Assembly: GCA_029449245.1 (NCBI GenBank)
Contig: JANATF010000005.1
Span: forward strand, 2,852,001 to 2,916,000
Length of the DNA: 64,000 nucleotides
DNA from: Mortierella alpina
Taxonomy: Eukaryota; Mortierellomycota; Mortierellomycetes; Mortierellales; Mortierellaceae
Direction: 5' to 3'
Positions 54,853 to 64,000 of this stretch are shown here, one piece after another. The notes under the pieces are model-generated. The model was not told the DNA's origin. It was given only the letters and a program-made list of their open reading frames with translations, and searched no databases. The translations under genes were made by a program, and so were the position numbers. Numbering within the stretch: position 1 is the stretch's first letter; each line of letters begins with the position of its first letter.

Positions 54853-57076
54853 ATGCTCGCATCAAGATACCCTCAAGGTAGGTACGAAGCAGCTGTGAGC
54901 TATGATTTGATCAAGTGCACAACAAAGCCCCACCTCTATTGCTCACTCATCACCATCTTAGGAGCAAGAAGGAGGCGGGCAAGACTCTGCCTGTTGTTGC
55001 TGATCGTCGTCCTTGCTGCGCTAAACTGCTCGAAACTGGTTGCTGCCCAGAACTCGGATGATGTGAACGACCACGTCGACGGCGACTTTTACGACTCGGA
55101 TGACTACGACTATGATAACGAAGGCGGTTCGTCAGGGATGCCTATACCTCACATATCCCCTGTCCCACCGACCAGCACCACAGCGCTCCTTCCATCTCTT
55201 CAGCCCTCAGTCGGCCCACCCCTGCCCCAAGTAACAGCACCACGTAGTGCTCCGCCTGCAGCGCCATTCTCTGGGATCCTCAAACCTGGGACGGCCAGTG
55301 CAGAATGCAGCGTGATTACGGATTTGTACAGGGCCACGGGGCCATGGCAGTTTGTCCCCGACACGGCCAACTGTTGCAACGCAGAGTACCCTAACTATTC
55401 GTCCATCAAATGCAATGACCACGGCCAGATCATATACATATATCTCGCAGGTAAGGCGAGGAGATCTCTTAGTGGACGTGAGGGTCCAGCTTGATGGAAA
55501 GCTCAGACCCGATAACCTTTTATGTGTCACTCTTGGACAATGGCATGGTAGGACAGGGTCTTTCAGGAACACTTCCAAGCAGCCTCGGCAGCCTCACCGC
55601 GTAGGTCTTTTTTTTTCTCGCCTTGCTGATCTCTTTAGTCTTCTGAAGAATGCCACGTCCTTGACAACCCTGATCCCTTTTTGATAGCCTCCAGTACCTG
55701 CTTCTGTACTACAACAATCTGTCGGGTCCTATTCCTTCCAGCCTGACTCAATTGCCGCTGCTGATCCTGGGCAAGTCTTTTCGTTTTTTTAAAAAGAAGA
55801 ATCTGCATGTGGTTGGTACCCAGGCCATCATCGTTGTCCTGCAGCGCTAACACCCCTTATATCTTCATTTTGTTTCCTTCACACACTCTTTATAGATCTC
55901 AGCCATAACCAGCTCTCGGGTAGCCTGCCCGACTCGGCCCCCGGATGGACCAAGTTGGGTACGTTGAATCTAGAGCAGAATGCACTCACAGGTGCGCTCC
56001 CGTCCTGGTTGACCACACTGCCGAGTCTGCACTCTTTGGCCATTGGGCATAACCTGTTCGAGACTGGCGATCCACGCCCAGCCTTCACGTTCAATCTTGA
56101 GCCTGGGATGAGGAGTGCGCTTCCCGAGTCTGTCTCGCCAGCCAACGTTGTCGTACCAGCGTCGTTGTTCCTGGACTCTTTTACGCGTCTTCCGCGACTG
56201 AAACAGCTCAAGCTGGACTCTCTGGGCATCTCGGGCAGCTTCCCTGCATCGTGGCAGCAGCAGATGATGAACCTGACCAAGCTGGACCTGTCGAATAACT
56301 CCATGCAAGGGTTGATCCCTGCATATTTGGATCAGTTTTCGGGGTTGAAGACCTTGCTGCTGGACCACAATGAGTTTGGAGGGTCGATTCCCTCGCTCGC
56401 ATCTCTCGGAGGTCTTTCTGGTGAGAGCTCGGGCCAACTCATTCTTTTTCCATTCTACACCATTCGCTTCTGAGGAGGCACATGTCACTAATCGAGTTCC
56501 TCTTTTCTCTCTCTCTCTCTCTCAAAAAAATAATGCTTTTCATAAAGCGCTTGATCTCTCGTACAACCAACTCTCAGGCCCACTGCCACCCTGGTGCGCA
56601 GGATTGAACTTGACGGTGCTGAACCTGTCCAACAATCTGCTGTCAGGCCCACTGCCCATGGACCATCACCACGCATGGCGCGCCTGCTCGGTCGCCAAGA
56701 ACTACTTTGTGTGCACACAGGGCCCAGAGCAGGTTCTGAGCGACAAGTGGAAAGCGGATTGTCGAGCCACCTGTTCCGACAAGCAATCCATCGTTCCTTC
56801 AGGTAAGAAGCACAAAAACAACCAAGCATTCATCACGTCAACCTATGTTGTCTTTTTTTTTTCCTTCTTTATTGAGCATCTGTCTTTTTTTTTTGGTATA
56901 TACATGTATGATAATCCTTAGTGCGACCCCCCGTGAGTACGACACTACCAGGCATTCGCGTGCACCAATCCCACAACAAGGCATCCCGAGTAGCATCTTC
57001 ACTCCCCGTGATCCTTGTTGGATGGGTGTCCTTGGTTATCACAGCCCCGATCCATTTCCTGAGGACTGGAATCTAA
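54853..57076 (+). CDS. Secreted or membrane-anchored leucine-rich repeat protein
   Basis: Exons 54853-54877, 54962-55450, 55552-55600, 55688-55770, 55896-56420, 56548-56802, 56922-57076 give 526 aa. A signal peptide or anchor follows basic residues (ARRRRARLCLLLLIVVLAAL). An acidic Asp/Tyr-rich and Pro-rich stretch leads to a Cys-containing cap (AECSVITDLYRATGPWQF, CCNAEYPNYSSIKCNDHG). Plant-type LRRs follow with the LSGxLP/IP consensus: GLSGTLPSSLGSLT, LLLYYNNLSGPIPSSLTQLP, DLSHNQLSGSLPDSAPGW, LDLSYNQLSGPLPPW. The C-terminal exon adds a hydrophobic segment (VASSLPVILVGWVSLVITAP), probably a membrane anchor; there is no kinase domain. Intron 4 uses a GC donor (CTGG|GCAAGT), proved by the LILDLSHNQL repeat. 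Role in surface recognition or adhesion is inferred. Confidence 0.82.
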
Positions 57077-57908
57077 AAACGCGCGCGCCAAACACGAAAA
57101 ACGAAAGTGGGATCATTGTTAGACATGAAGGCACATATCAGCATATGAAGAGGTGATGATCGAATGCAGGCCCAACGAAAGGGAGTGGTAGAGTAGATTC
57201 GATGTTTGGGTACAGCGCGACGTTTTTTTTTTCTTTCTTCTTAGGAAGGAAAGTAGAATCAGATAGGAGCGAAAGATGTGCTGTGTTGTTCCCCATGCAG
57301 CCCAGGCGCCAACCCGGGTCATTGTCGGGTGAACTATGTAATCATCAGATGCAAAAAAAAGAAAACGTTTTGCTGTACCACGAATCGAAAGGAAGAGGGA
57401 AGGGAGGATGGAGATGGATGGGTGGATGGATTCGAAATCCGGATCGATGGATTCCAGTCAATGGATCCAGTCAGTGGATCAAAATCACTTCAGATGCAGA
57501 AAAAATGAGAGTTGCAGTTGCTTACCAGTGCAGGAGGAAAGGAATGAATTTGCAGCAGAGCGCGATCCGGCCCTCTTTTTATAAGCACAGAAAGTTCTTC
57601 CAAAGCCACTTATCCCTAACGTTCAAAACTTTGCTTGTTCGTACGACACATGGTTCAAATGAGACGAGAGGACGCAACAATAAACAGATCCCGCACAGAC
57701 ACAACAGCAGTTGGTGTATTTGGTATATTCTCTCAACTTGTATTGGGGTGGCGGTGAGTGTGAGTAAGTGGCGAGGTTCGTTTTTTTTGTCTTGCGTGTA
57801 AGTGAGCGAGGAGCAGAAATGAGGGAGGCAGAAACAAAAACAACAACAGAGAGACAAAAATGCCAATGCGGAGGAGGCCATTTTGCTCTGTCCAGGAGGA
57901 AAAAAAGG
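57077..57908. other. Convergent 3' region
   Basis: No gene seen. It contains GGAT-type short repeats around 57400-57480 between the convergent LRR and zinc-finger genes. Confidence 0.6.
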
Positions 57909-59633
57909 TCACGATGGCCCCACCTCTGGTGCTTGACACGCCGGCCGGTTCTTGGAGTTATTGCGATGGCGGCCCAGAGCATCCAGCCGCGAAAAGGACT
58001 TTCCGCACCCATTACACTTGAACGGCTTTGCATTATCATGGATCTTGACGTGTCTCTTCAGATCATGGTTCCGCGCAAACGCAAGTGGGCAGTGGCTACA
58101 GGAAAAAGGCCGATCGCTGGTATGTGTCCTGGAGTGGGATTTGAGGTTGTACAGACGGGCAAACACCTTGTCGCACCCTGGAAACTCGCATGGAAAGGAA
58201 GGCCCACCCTCCGGGATGGAGGCTGCCGTGTTTTGAAGTGCCCGCGGCGCAGACGGCGTCTTCTTTACCTTCTTCTTCGGTGGTGCCGCCTCATTCTTTT
58301 CTGCATCCTGCGCTGTCCCGAACTGGGATCCCTGAGCCGGAAACTGTCCTAGTGGAGGAGCGAGAAGCCCACTGCTGGCTACGCCCAAATCAGAGAGTCC
58401 AGGAATGCCGCTGTTGGCAATAAGTGACTGTAGCGCCTGTTGGATAGCTGTCGTGTTGGGATCCTGCAAAATCTGCTCGGAAACTGCAGTGTCTTCCCAT
58501 TTGATCTGGGTCTTGCCTGTTGCCTTGTCAATCTCAAAAGTGAATCCTTGACTTGAGCTGGCAGGAGCTGGCGTGGCAGTGGCAGTTGACATGGCTGCAT
58601 CGCTGCTGTCTCGCGCGATATCTCCTTGTCCAAGACTCAAATTCTGGAGTGCATGGTGATCCAAACCGCCGGTGCTGTTGCTGCTACTGCTGTTGTTGTC
58701 GATCGATGCTGAAATGCCATTGCTATCCTTGTTAATTTCTGCTCGGGTTGCATTGAGTACGGCCTGTGTAAACGCCTCTGTATCGTCATGAAGTTTTGTC
58801 GTCGAGGAGGAGGAGGAAGACGACGTGGGAAAGTTGATGGCGTGCGATATAGAAATAAGAGTGTCTGAAACTGCCTTTCCCGTGTCGTGGGACTTGATGA
58901 CATCCTCCATTGTCTGATGCAGTTGCGCATCCGTCGGGGTTGCATCCTGTACAGCTGAAGCGTCTCCTCCTAGCTTTGACGTCGCGCTATCGACGCTGGC
59001 TGAGGACACATCCTCCGTCAGGGTGGCGGACGGGTTACTGAGCGAGAGCGCGATGAGTTGTAATGCCCTTGCTGCCTGGTTCTGCTCAAACACTTCCTGG
59101 GCTGTCCTTTTACCAGTTTTTTGATTAGATGAAGTGAGAGACAAGACTTGGTTGTAGACAGAGTTGACGTCAAATGCTGTCGACTGAGTTTCCTCTGATG
59201 ACTGTTTACTATCGGGATTCTGTGGTGTGTCCGATGTTTCCAGCTGCTCTTGAAGGTGCGGTGCTGCTTCCTGCTGTGCTGAATGTGCTGCGAGTCCAGC
59301 AGTGGCAGCAGCGACCGTGGCGGCGACCGCAGCGACCGTTTCCTCAGAGACCGTGTCGGTGGGGCCAATAGCAACGGGATCAGACGTCGCTCCTGCACTG
59401 TCATCCTCAGCCCTGCTTGTCGCGTGTTCCTTGGCGTTCATATGCTCTATCGGCGTCGTGAGAGCTTCAGTCAGCGCGCGGATGTCTTCGGCCGTGGCCT
59501 GGCTGAAGCTGGCAGAGAAGGCCTGAGAGGTCACTGCAGCGACAGCCTCAATGTCCTTGGCGGTTGGGCTCTGGCCTTGCGATTGGGAGGAGGGCGCCGC
59601 ATCCGTTGGGTCTGGCTGGTCGTTGGTGTCCAT
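57909..59633 (-). CDS. C2H2 zinc-finger transcription factor
   Basis: Single exon, 574 aa. A long Ser/Thr/Ala/Gln-rich N-terminal region (residues 1-460) ends with a basic nuclear-localisation motif PPKKKVKK. Three C2H2 fingers occupy about residues 481-563: FPCEFPGCDKVFARLYNLKS with HSRTH, FSCSHCPLAFARNHDLKRHV with KIH, and FKCNGCGKSFSRLDALGRHR, the last with a Cys in the fourth ligand region (KNRPAC). The linkers SDRPFSC and NAKPFKC are TGEKP-like. The layout resembles fungal stress or developmental regulators such as Azf1/Com2-type proteins, but the N-terminus gives no further clue. The start MDTNDQPDPTDA is the first ATG. Confidence 0.9.
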   Translation of the reverse strand: MDTNDQPDPTDAAPSSQSQGQSPTAKDIEAVAAVTSQAFSASFSQATAEDIRALTEALTTPIEHMNAKEHATSRAEDDSAGATSDPVAIGPTDTVSEETVAAVAATVAAATAGLAAHSAQQEAAPHLQEQLETSDTPQNPDSKQSSEETQSTAFDVNSVYNQVLSLTSSNQKTGKRTAQEVFEQNQAARALQLIALSLSNPSATLTEDVSSASVDSATSKLGGDASAVQDATPTDAQLHQTMEDVIKSHDTGKAVSDTLISISHAINFPTSSSSSSSTTKLHDDTEAFTQAVLNATRAEINKDSNGISASIDNNSSSSNSTGGLDHHALQNLSLGQGDIARDSSDAAMSTATATPAPASSSQGFTFEIDKATGKTQIKWEDTAVSEQILQDPNTTAIQQALQSLIANSGIPGLSDLGVASSGLLAPPLGQFPAQGSQFGTAQDAEKNEAAPPKKKVKKTPSAPRALQNTAASIPEGGPSFPCEFPGCDKVFARLYNLKSHSRTHTSDRPFSCSHCPLAFARNHDLKRHVKIHDNAKPFKCNGCGKSFSRLDALGRHRNNSKNRPACQAPEVGPS

Positions 59634-60309
59634 GATGGTTGTGCAGGCTGCGATTTAAGCGACCGGGGACGCGTTCAAGAGCGATGTGATCCCAGGCCGA
59701 GGTCCCTTGGCGGTAGAATGGGCGGATGGCAGCTACAGGGTAGCTGGCAGGACAAAAACGTGGTGATGGAGAGTCAAATGAAAAAAGCGCGCGAGCGAGA
59801 GACAGCGGGCCAAAGAGGACAGCACGGCAGGACAAGGCGAGAGAAGATGCAGACGTGCGTGTTTGTCCGTGTCTGCGTCTGGGCGTGTGTTTGTGTGTGT
59901 GTTTGTGCGTGTATGCCTGTGAATGTGTGAATGTGTGTGTGCGCGTAGGAGACAGAGAAGAAGGCGAGGGAGTAAACAGAAAAGAGAAAAGCGTACGAGT
60001 GGATGGAATGGGGGATGGGCCAGAGGGAAGGCCGGTTGCCGTGAAGTGGGGGGGGGGGGGGTTATATCACGTGTGTGGACTGTGTTAAGGGTCTGTTTAC
60101 CTTTCCACTATTTTTTTCTTTTTTTTGGGCATAGCACCCACTCTGCAGCAGCCTTTTTTCTGTTTCCTCTGCCTCTGCCCCATTACGCATTGTCCATCCC
60201 TTCCATCGCTGCTCCTTGTCCTTTAGTCCTCTCTCTGTACAACTGCCAGATACCTCCCCTTTCAACTCAACCACCACAACCACCCCGTCCTCTCCACCGT
60301 TAATCAGCC
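59634..60309. other. Divergent promoter between zinc-finger and RLP24 genes
   Basis: No gene seen. GT-rich (59870-59945) near the zinc-finger side, a G11-12 run at about 60049-60060, and CT-rich sequence leading to the RLP24 start. Confidence 0.6.
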
Positions 60310-61177
60310 ATGCGTTTGGAAAAGTGCTACTTTTGCTCGTCAACATGCTACCCTGGACACGGCACCATGTTTGTCCGTAACGACTCCAAGGTGCGTTTTC
60401 TTGTTGGGTCTCTACAGATCTGGCTCCAAGGGTCTTTCCGTCCCTTGTGTTTACTCTACCAGCTTCCGATGGGCCTCATCATATACATTGGACATCAGCC
60501 AAGAACCCCTGGCTGTTGTCATGGGCTTCATCGTTTGACTCTGGAGATTGAGACGGAGCTTGACCACATACAGTGAAAGTAGACAGTTATTAACCCCTGC
60601 CGTATTCTTTGATAGACATTCCGCTTCTGCAGATCAAAATGCCACAAGAACTTCAAGATGAAGCGCAACCCTCGTAAGGTCCGCTGGACCAAGGCCTTCC
60701 GCAAGGCTGCTGGCAAGGAGATGACTATTGTACGTTTTTGCTGGCCAGGATTGGACCCACGATATTTGTGTTGCTACTGCATTATGTCCCTCATCTGCCT
60801 GGAGACCCGTTTCCTTGATGGTTTGCTGGATCACGACACTCGATACTCATCTGCCTCATGTTTTTCTTCTCTCCAATCCAAATTTGTAGGACTCTACATT
60901 CCAGTTCGAGAAGCGCCGCAACATCCCTGTCAGATACGACCGCGACCTCATGGCAACGACGATCAAGGCTCTCAAGCGTTCTCAGGAGATCAAGGCCAAG
61001 CGCGAGCGTGTGTTCTACAAGAACAGGATGTCGGGCAACAAGCTGCGTGTGAAGAACGAGAACCAGGCGCTTATCCAGAAGCACATCCACCTTGTCGACA
61101 CTCCCGCCATCAAGAACCTTGCCCAGGTCCAGAAGGTGGCGCAGAAGAACAAGCTCATGGATGTCGACATGTCATAA
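60310..61177 (+). CDS. RLP24: Ribosome biogenesis protein RLP24
   Basis: Pre-60S assembly factor that occupies the eL24 site and recruits the AAA-ATPase Drg1 for release in the cytoplasm. Exons 60310-60390, 60616-60729, 60890-61177 give 160 aa. A C4 zinc ribbon is formed by Cys6, Cys9, Cys32 and Cys36 ([31 protein letters not shown]). The diagnostic RLP24 block [20 protein letters not shown] and [20 protein letters not shown] separates it from eL24 itself. The C-terminus is a long basic helix ([19 protein letters not shown]) ending NKLMDVDMS. All junctions are GT-AG and in frame. Confidence 0.95.
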
Positions 61178-62236
61178 GCACGTCGGTTCTTCTACTTTTC
61201 AATATGCCCTCGTTTCTCGATCTGTACTTGTCATCTCACTTTCATTCTATCAGCATTCTCGTGTGTGTTTTTTTGCAACGTTTATAAAATACAAAAAAAC
61301 GCCCGCTCCATTGTACCCCCCTTTTTCTTGATTGCCTATTTTCTTTTTTCGGTTGGGCCTCTTGGGCCTCCTCTTTGGCCTTGATATGACTTCATTGACT
61401 TTCATTTCCGTTGCAGCAGAGCAAGAGGCTGTATAGGACACAGGGGGGATGATGTAGTGACAGAAGGCAGCACTGTTAAAGAGACGGGACCTGGAGCGCA
61501 AAGCAACGCACAAGGGCGCAGAGAGTGCGAGTGCGTGGGGGGAGTGGGTGTGGTGAGTGAGGCCAAGGTGCGGGCGATGGGGTCATCCAAGCGAGATAGT
61601 GTGATAGTGTGTCGATGGGTGCGGCGGGAGAGTGGGAACGGACTTTGAAAACTCTCTATCTGTGTCTTCCTCTCACTCTTGCGCGCTTCTTTTTCCCTTT
61701 TGTCCTTTTGTCCTTTTGTCCTATTCTCCATCTTGCCCTTGCTCCTTGTCCTTGTGCTTTGTCTCTGTCCTTGTCCTTGTCTGTGTCCTTGTCCTTTTCC
61801 TTGTCCTTGTCCTTGTGTCCTCCCCTCCTTCCTTCTCTCTCCCTCTCCGTCTCTCTCTCTCTCTGTCTCTCTCTCTCTCTTTTTCTCACTCTCTCACTCT
61901 CTCACTCGCGTGTCTTTTTCCTCCCTCTCGCTCTGCAGACGTGTACATCGTCGTCTCCCCAGCTCCCGCATCTCCGCCCCTGCTCGGCTCATAGCCTCAT
62001 CACTTTATCATCTCCCGACCCCCATCCCATCTAACTATAAACTGCCTCGCTTTCATCCTCTCGATCTCGTCTTGTCCTCATCCTCTCTTCCTTCGTTCTC
62101 TCTCTCTCCTCTCCTTCTCTCCCTCTCGCCTTCTCGTCTTCTCCTCTTCTCCTCTTCTCCTCTTCTCCTCGATATCCTCGATATCCTCGACATCCTCGTC
62201 ACCTCGCTTCCTATTTCACGCAGCATAGACATCACC
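61178..62236. other. Intergenic: CT-rich promoter of the F-box/LRR gene
   Basis: No supported gene. The F-box/LRR frame can be extended upstream as a Leu/Ser/Pro-rich reading of CT repeats, which I treat as leader. A TCCTTG-type hexamer array lies at 61740-61820. Confidence 0.6.
61740..61820. repeat. Degenerate (TCCTTG)n array
   Basis: About ten imperfect hexamer units in the presumed promoter or leader of the F-box/LRR gene. Confidence 0.75.
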
Positions 62237-63718
62237 ATGGCATTCGAGAGCAACGAAGATCTTGAGCAGTCGGTCGAGGCCCTTTCAATAGCATCGCCTC
62301 AATCCCCTCAGGCCCAGACACCCAAGATTCCCGATGGCTCACACCCACACCCATACCCATACGCGAGCCCGTATTACTTTGCAAGCAGCCTCAGCAGCGC
62401 GAGCAGTAACAGCTTCAACAACTCGACAGCAGATCTGCATCAGCAGTCGGACCAGGATCACCAGGTCACCACAGGAGAAAATGGCTCGACCGTTGGGATC
62501 CACTCGCTTAAGCCCTCGTTGCTGCGATACATCTTTTCCTTTCTGGCCATTCAGCACTACGACTACCTCAACCATCGCACCCATACCCTCTACAACCACC
62601 TGGGCCCTGTCAGTCTCGTCTGCAAGACTTGGAATAATATTGCATCGCCTCTTCTTTGGCAGGAGCGCACCTTCCACGGATGGAAGGCCGGCGAGGAGCT
62701 CAACGTGTTCTTGCAGCTCACCGAGAACGCAGACTTTTCCTCGACGCACGAATATGGCGAGTTTGTGAAGCGGATCGAGATTATTGATTCGCACGACGTG
62801 GTCGACAAACAGAACGGCCAGTTCGTCATCAACTGGATCACTCCCGATGTCGTCCTCGCACTGTCAGAGCACTGCAGCAAGCGACTTCGGGACCTAACAC
62901 TGGTCTTTGCAACAGGACGCCAAGTATCGACAGAGACCGAGGAGGGCGAGGGTCTGATCCCCTGGGGTGCTCTTGCAGAGTCGTGTCGTCGTCTGTTCAT
63001 GCTTTCGCTCGCCAACTATATCTGCCCGATCCTGCCACTAGGAAATGGCCACCCTATCCACATGTTTGCCACCCACACCAATCCCTTGACAGAGCTGGTC
63101 CTGAAGCGCTGCAAAAACATCCCCGCCGAGACCTTTCAACAACTGGCCCGGACCTGCGGAAAGGCCCTCACCAAGCTGGTGCTGCTAGACTCGGACGACT
63201 GTCTGGGAGTGGATGAGATTATAGAGTTTGCAAGGCACTGTCCCGACCTGCGACATGTGAGCGTCTCCTGGATCGAGTCTGTGACGCCAAGGATCAATGA
63301 CGATGCCCTTCTGGAACTGACCTCGAACTGTGCGCGACTCGAGTACATCTCGCTCTTGGACGCGATCGAGATCTCGGACGTGTCCTTCCAAACTCTGTCA
63401 AAGTTGCGGTACCTGCGCAATCTCATCTTGCCTCGGGCAGGCACTGCCGAGAGCGGGATGGCCTATCGCCAAGAATCGCTTGTCGCGCTGGCCAAGAACT
63501 GCAAGCGACTGGAGCAACTGCATCTCGTTGCCCCAGGAGCAACCACCAGCCGGTTTTTTGAAGCGCTCCTCTACTGTCCTCACCTTCAAGTTCTGGTCAT
63601 TGTGGAGTTGTCCAAGGGGCTGTTGATCGATCAACGGTTCAAGACTCTTGGGTTGGCGAAATATGTCGATCCGGAATCAGTAGAGGCCTACAAGCTCGTC
63701 TGGCACAAGAAAACATGA
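62237..63718 (+). CDS. F-box and leucine-rich repeat protein
   Basis: Single exon, 493 aa, likely an SCF ubiquitin ligase adaptor. After a Ser/Pro-rich N-terminus an F-box is seen at about residues 90-150: SLKPSLLRYIFSFLAIQHYD, then GPVSLVCKTWNNIASPLLWQ, with an insertion between the helices. The rest consists of AMN1/Grr1-type LRRs, for example LSEHCSKRLRDLTLVFATG, LTELVLKRCKNIPAETFQQL, ARHCPDLRHVSVSWIES and CARLEYISLLDAIEISD. The first ATG after the CT leader, at 62237 (MAFESNEDLEQSVEAL), is chosen as start. The target protein cannot be predicted. Confidence 0.87.
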   Translation: MAFESNEDLEQSVEALSIASPQSPQAQTPKIPDGSHPHPYPYASPYYFASSLSSASSNSFNNSTADLHQQSDQDHQVTTGENGSTVGIHSLKPSLLRYIFSFLAIQHYDYLNHRTHTLYNHLGPVSLVCKTWNNIASPLLWQERTFHGWKAGEELNVFLQLTENADFSSTHEYGEFVKRIEIIDSHDVVDKQNGQFVINWITPDVVLALSEHCSKRLRDLTLVFATGRQVSTETEEGEGLIPWGALAESCRRLFMLSLANYICPILPLGNGHPIHMFATHTNPLTELVLKRCKNIPAETFQQLARTCGKALTKLVLLDSDDCLGVDEIIEFARHCPDLRHVSVSWIESVTPRINDDALLELTSNCARLEYISLLDAIEISDVSFQTLSKLRYLRNLILPRAGTAESGMAYRQESLVALAKNCKRLEQLHLVAPGATTSRFFEALLYCPHLQVLVIVELSKGLLIDQRFKTLGLAKYVDPESVEAYKLVWHKKT

Positions 63719-64000
63719 AAAGGAGGCTGACAGGCGGCCCACATCTATCATGGATACCTCGAGGAGGAGAAAGCAAGGACCTCATGTTCGTCATGCGAGA
63801 GAACCGATAGCCACAGCACCGAGGAGATGAGCCTTACTATCGCTCGAACAACAACCGCCAATCGGTTCCAGTAGCTCTGCCACTACCACCACTACCACTA
63901 TTACTACTGCTACAACTTCTACTACTACCCCTATTACCCCTACAGCAACACCAACAACTACAGCTCCTTCAACTACCCTTCATCTGCACATAACTCGCCT
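63719..64000. other. 3' flank with ACT/ACC trinucleotide repeats, cut by the window edge
   Basis: From about 63885 to 63990 the plus strand is a degenerate ACT/ACC repeat that reads as a Thr/Pro-rich frame open to the end. With no start, splice site or stop visible it could be 3' UTR or part of a gene beyond the window. Confidence 0.4.

Noticed and set aside
61679-62236. N-terminal extension of the F-box/LRR protein by about 186 residues
   Set aside because: The extension is Leu/Ser/Pro from CT repeats, begins without ATG, and the ATG at 62237 starts normal protein sequence.
1-64000. Transposons, CRISPR arrays, viral insertions, secondary-metabolite clusters
   Set aside because: No transposase, reverse transcriptase, integrase, spaced repeats, capsid/polymerase or large synthase motifs were seen in any frame.

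Overview
The window is nuclear DNA of a filamentous fungus. The genes have many short introns, mostly 60-150 bp with GTAAGT-like donors, CT-rich promoters and high-identity eukaryotic housekeeping proteins. The proteins are full of Gln, Ser and Pro low-complexity tracts. A snapin-type BLOC-1 subunit, a snapin-like gene neighbourhood, two HGSNAT-type acetyltransferases and a LITAF protein together fit an early-diverging lineage, and I favour Mortierellomycota. That placement is an inference from gene content and style, not from a database match. I found no virus, transposon, CRISPR array or secondary-metabolite cluster; this looks like an ordinary chromosome arm.

Left part (1-22.9 kb): VTC4-like polyphosphate polymerase (+), ribosomal protein S17 (+), glycyl-tRNA synthetase (-), tRNA-Trp(CCA) (-), a Lys/Ser low-complexity protein (-), an F-box/WD40 ubiquitin-ligase receptor (-), a plasma-membrane type syntaxin (+), and two tail-to-tail HGSNAT-like acetyltransferase paralogues (+ and -).

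Middle part (22.9-46.2 kb): PKA catalytic subunit (+), LITAF-domain protein (-), a COX7A-like subunit (-), ribosomal protein uL23 (+), a reticulon (+), C2-domain phosphatidylserine decarboxylase of the PSD2 type (-), poorly resolved minus-strand coding sequence (42.4-43.9 kb), a snapin-like BLOC-1 subunit (+) and an unrecognised six-exon gene (-).

Right part (46.4-64 kb): Prp39 (+), a polyQ SAP-domain protein (+), a secreted/membrane LRR protein (+), a C2H2 zinc-finger factor (-), RLP24 (+) and an F-box/LRR protein (+).

Several products concern membranes and vesicles (VTC, syntaxin, reticulon, PSD2, snapin, LITAF), but there is no sign of an operon or cluster; neighbours simply share divergent promoters or converge. 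Exon models were built by hand from splice signals, reading-frame closure and family alignments known to me, and every spliced CDS given closes to a multiple of three.

The most notable observations are: a 186-codon open frame that continues in phase directly after the TGA of the PKA catalytic subunit and carries a nuclear-localisation-like basic motif; four GC-AG introns, all with the donor GCAAGT; a run of 52 serines in a KKDK-repeat protein; a prion-like YGQ-rich N-terminus on a t-SNARE; and a probable 10-nt microexon.
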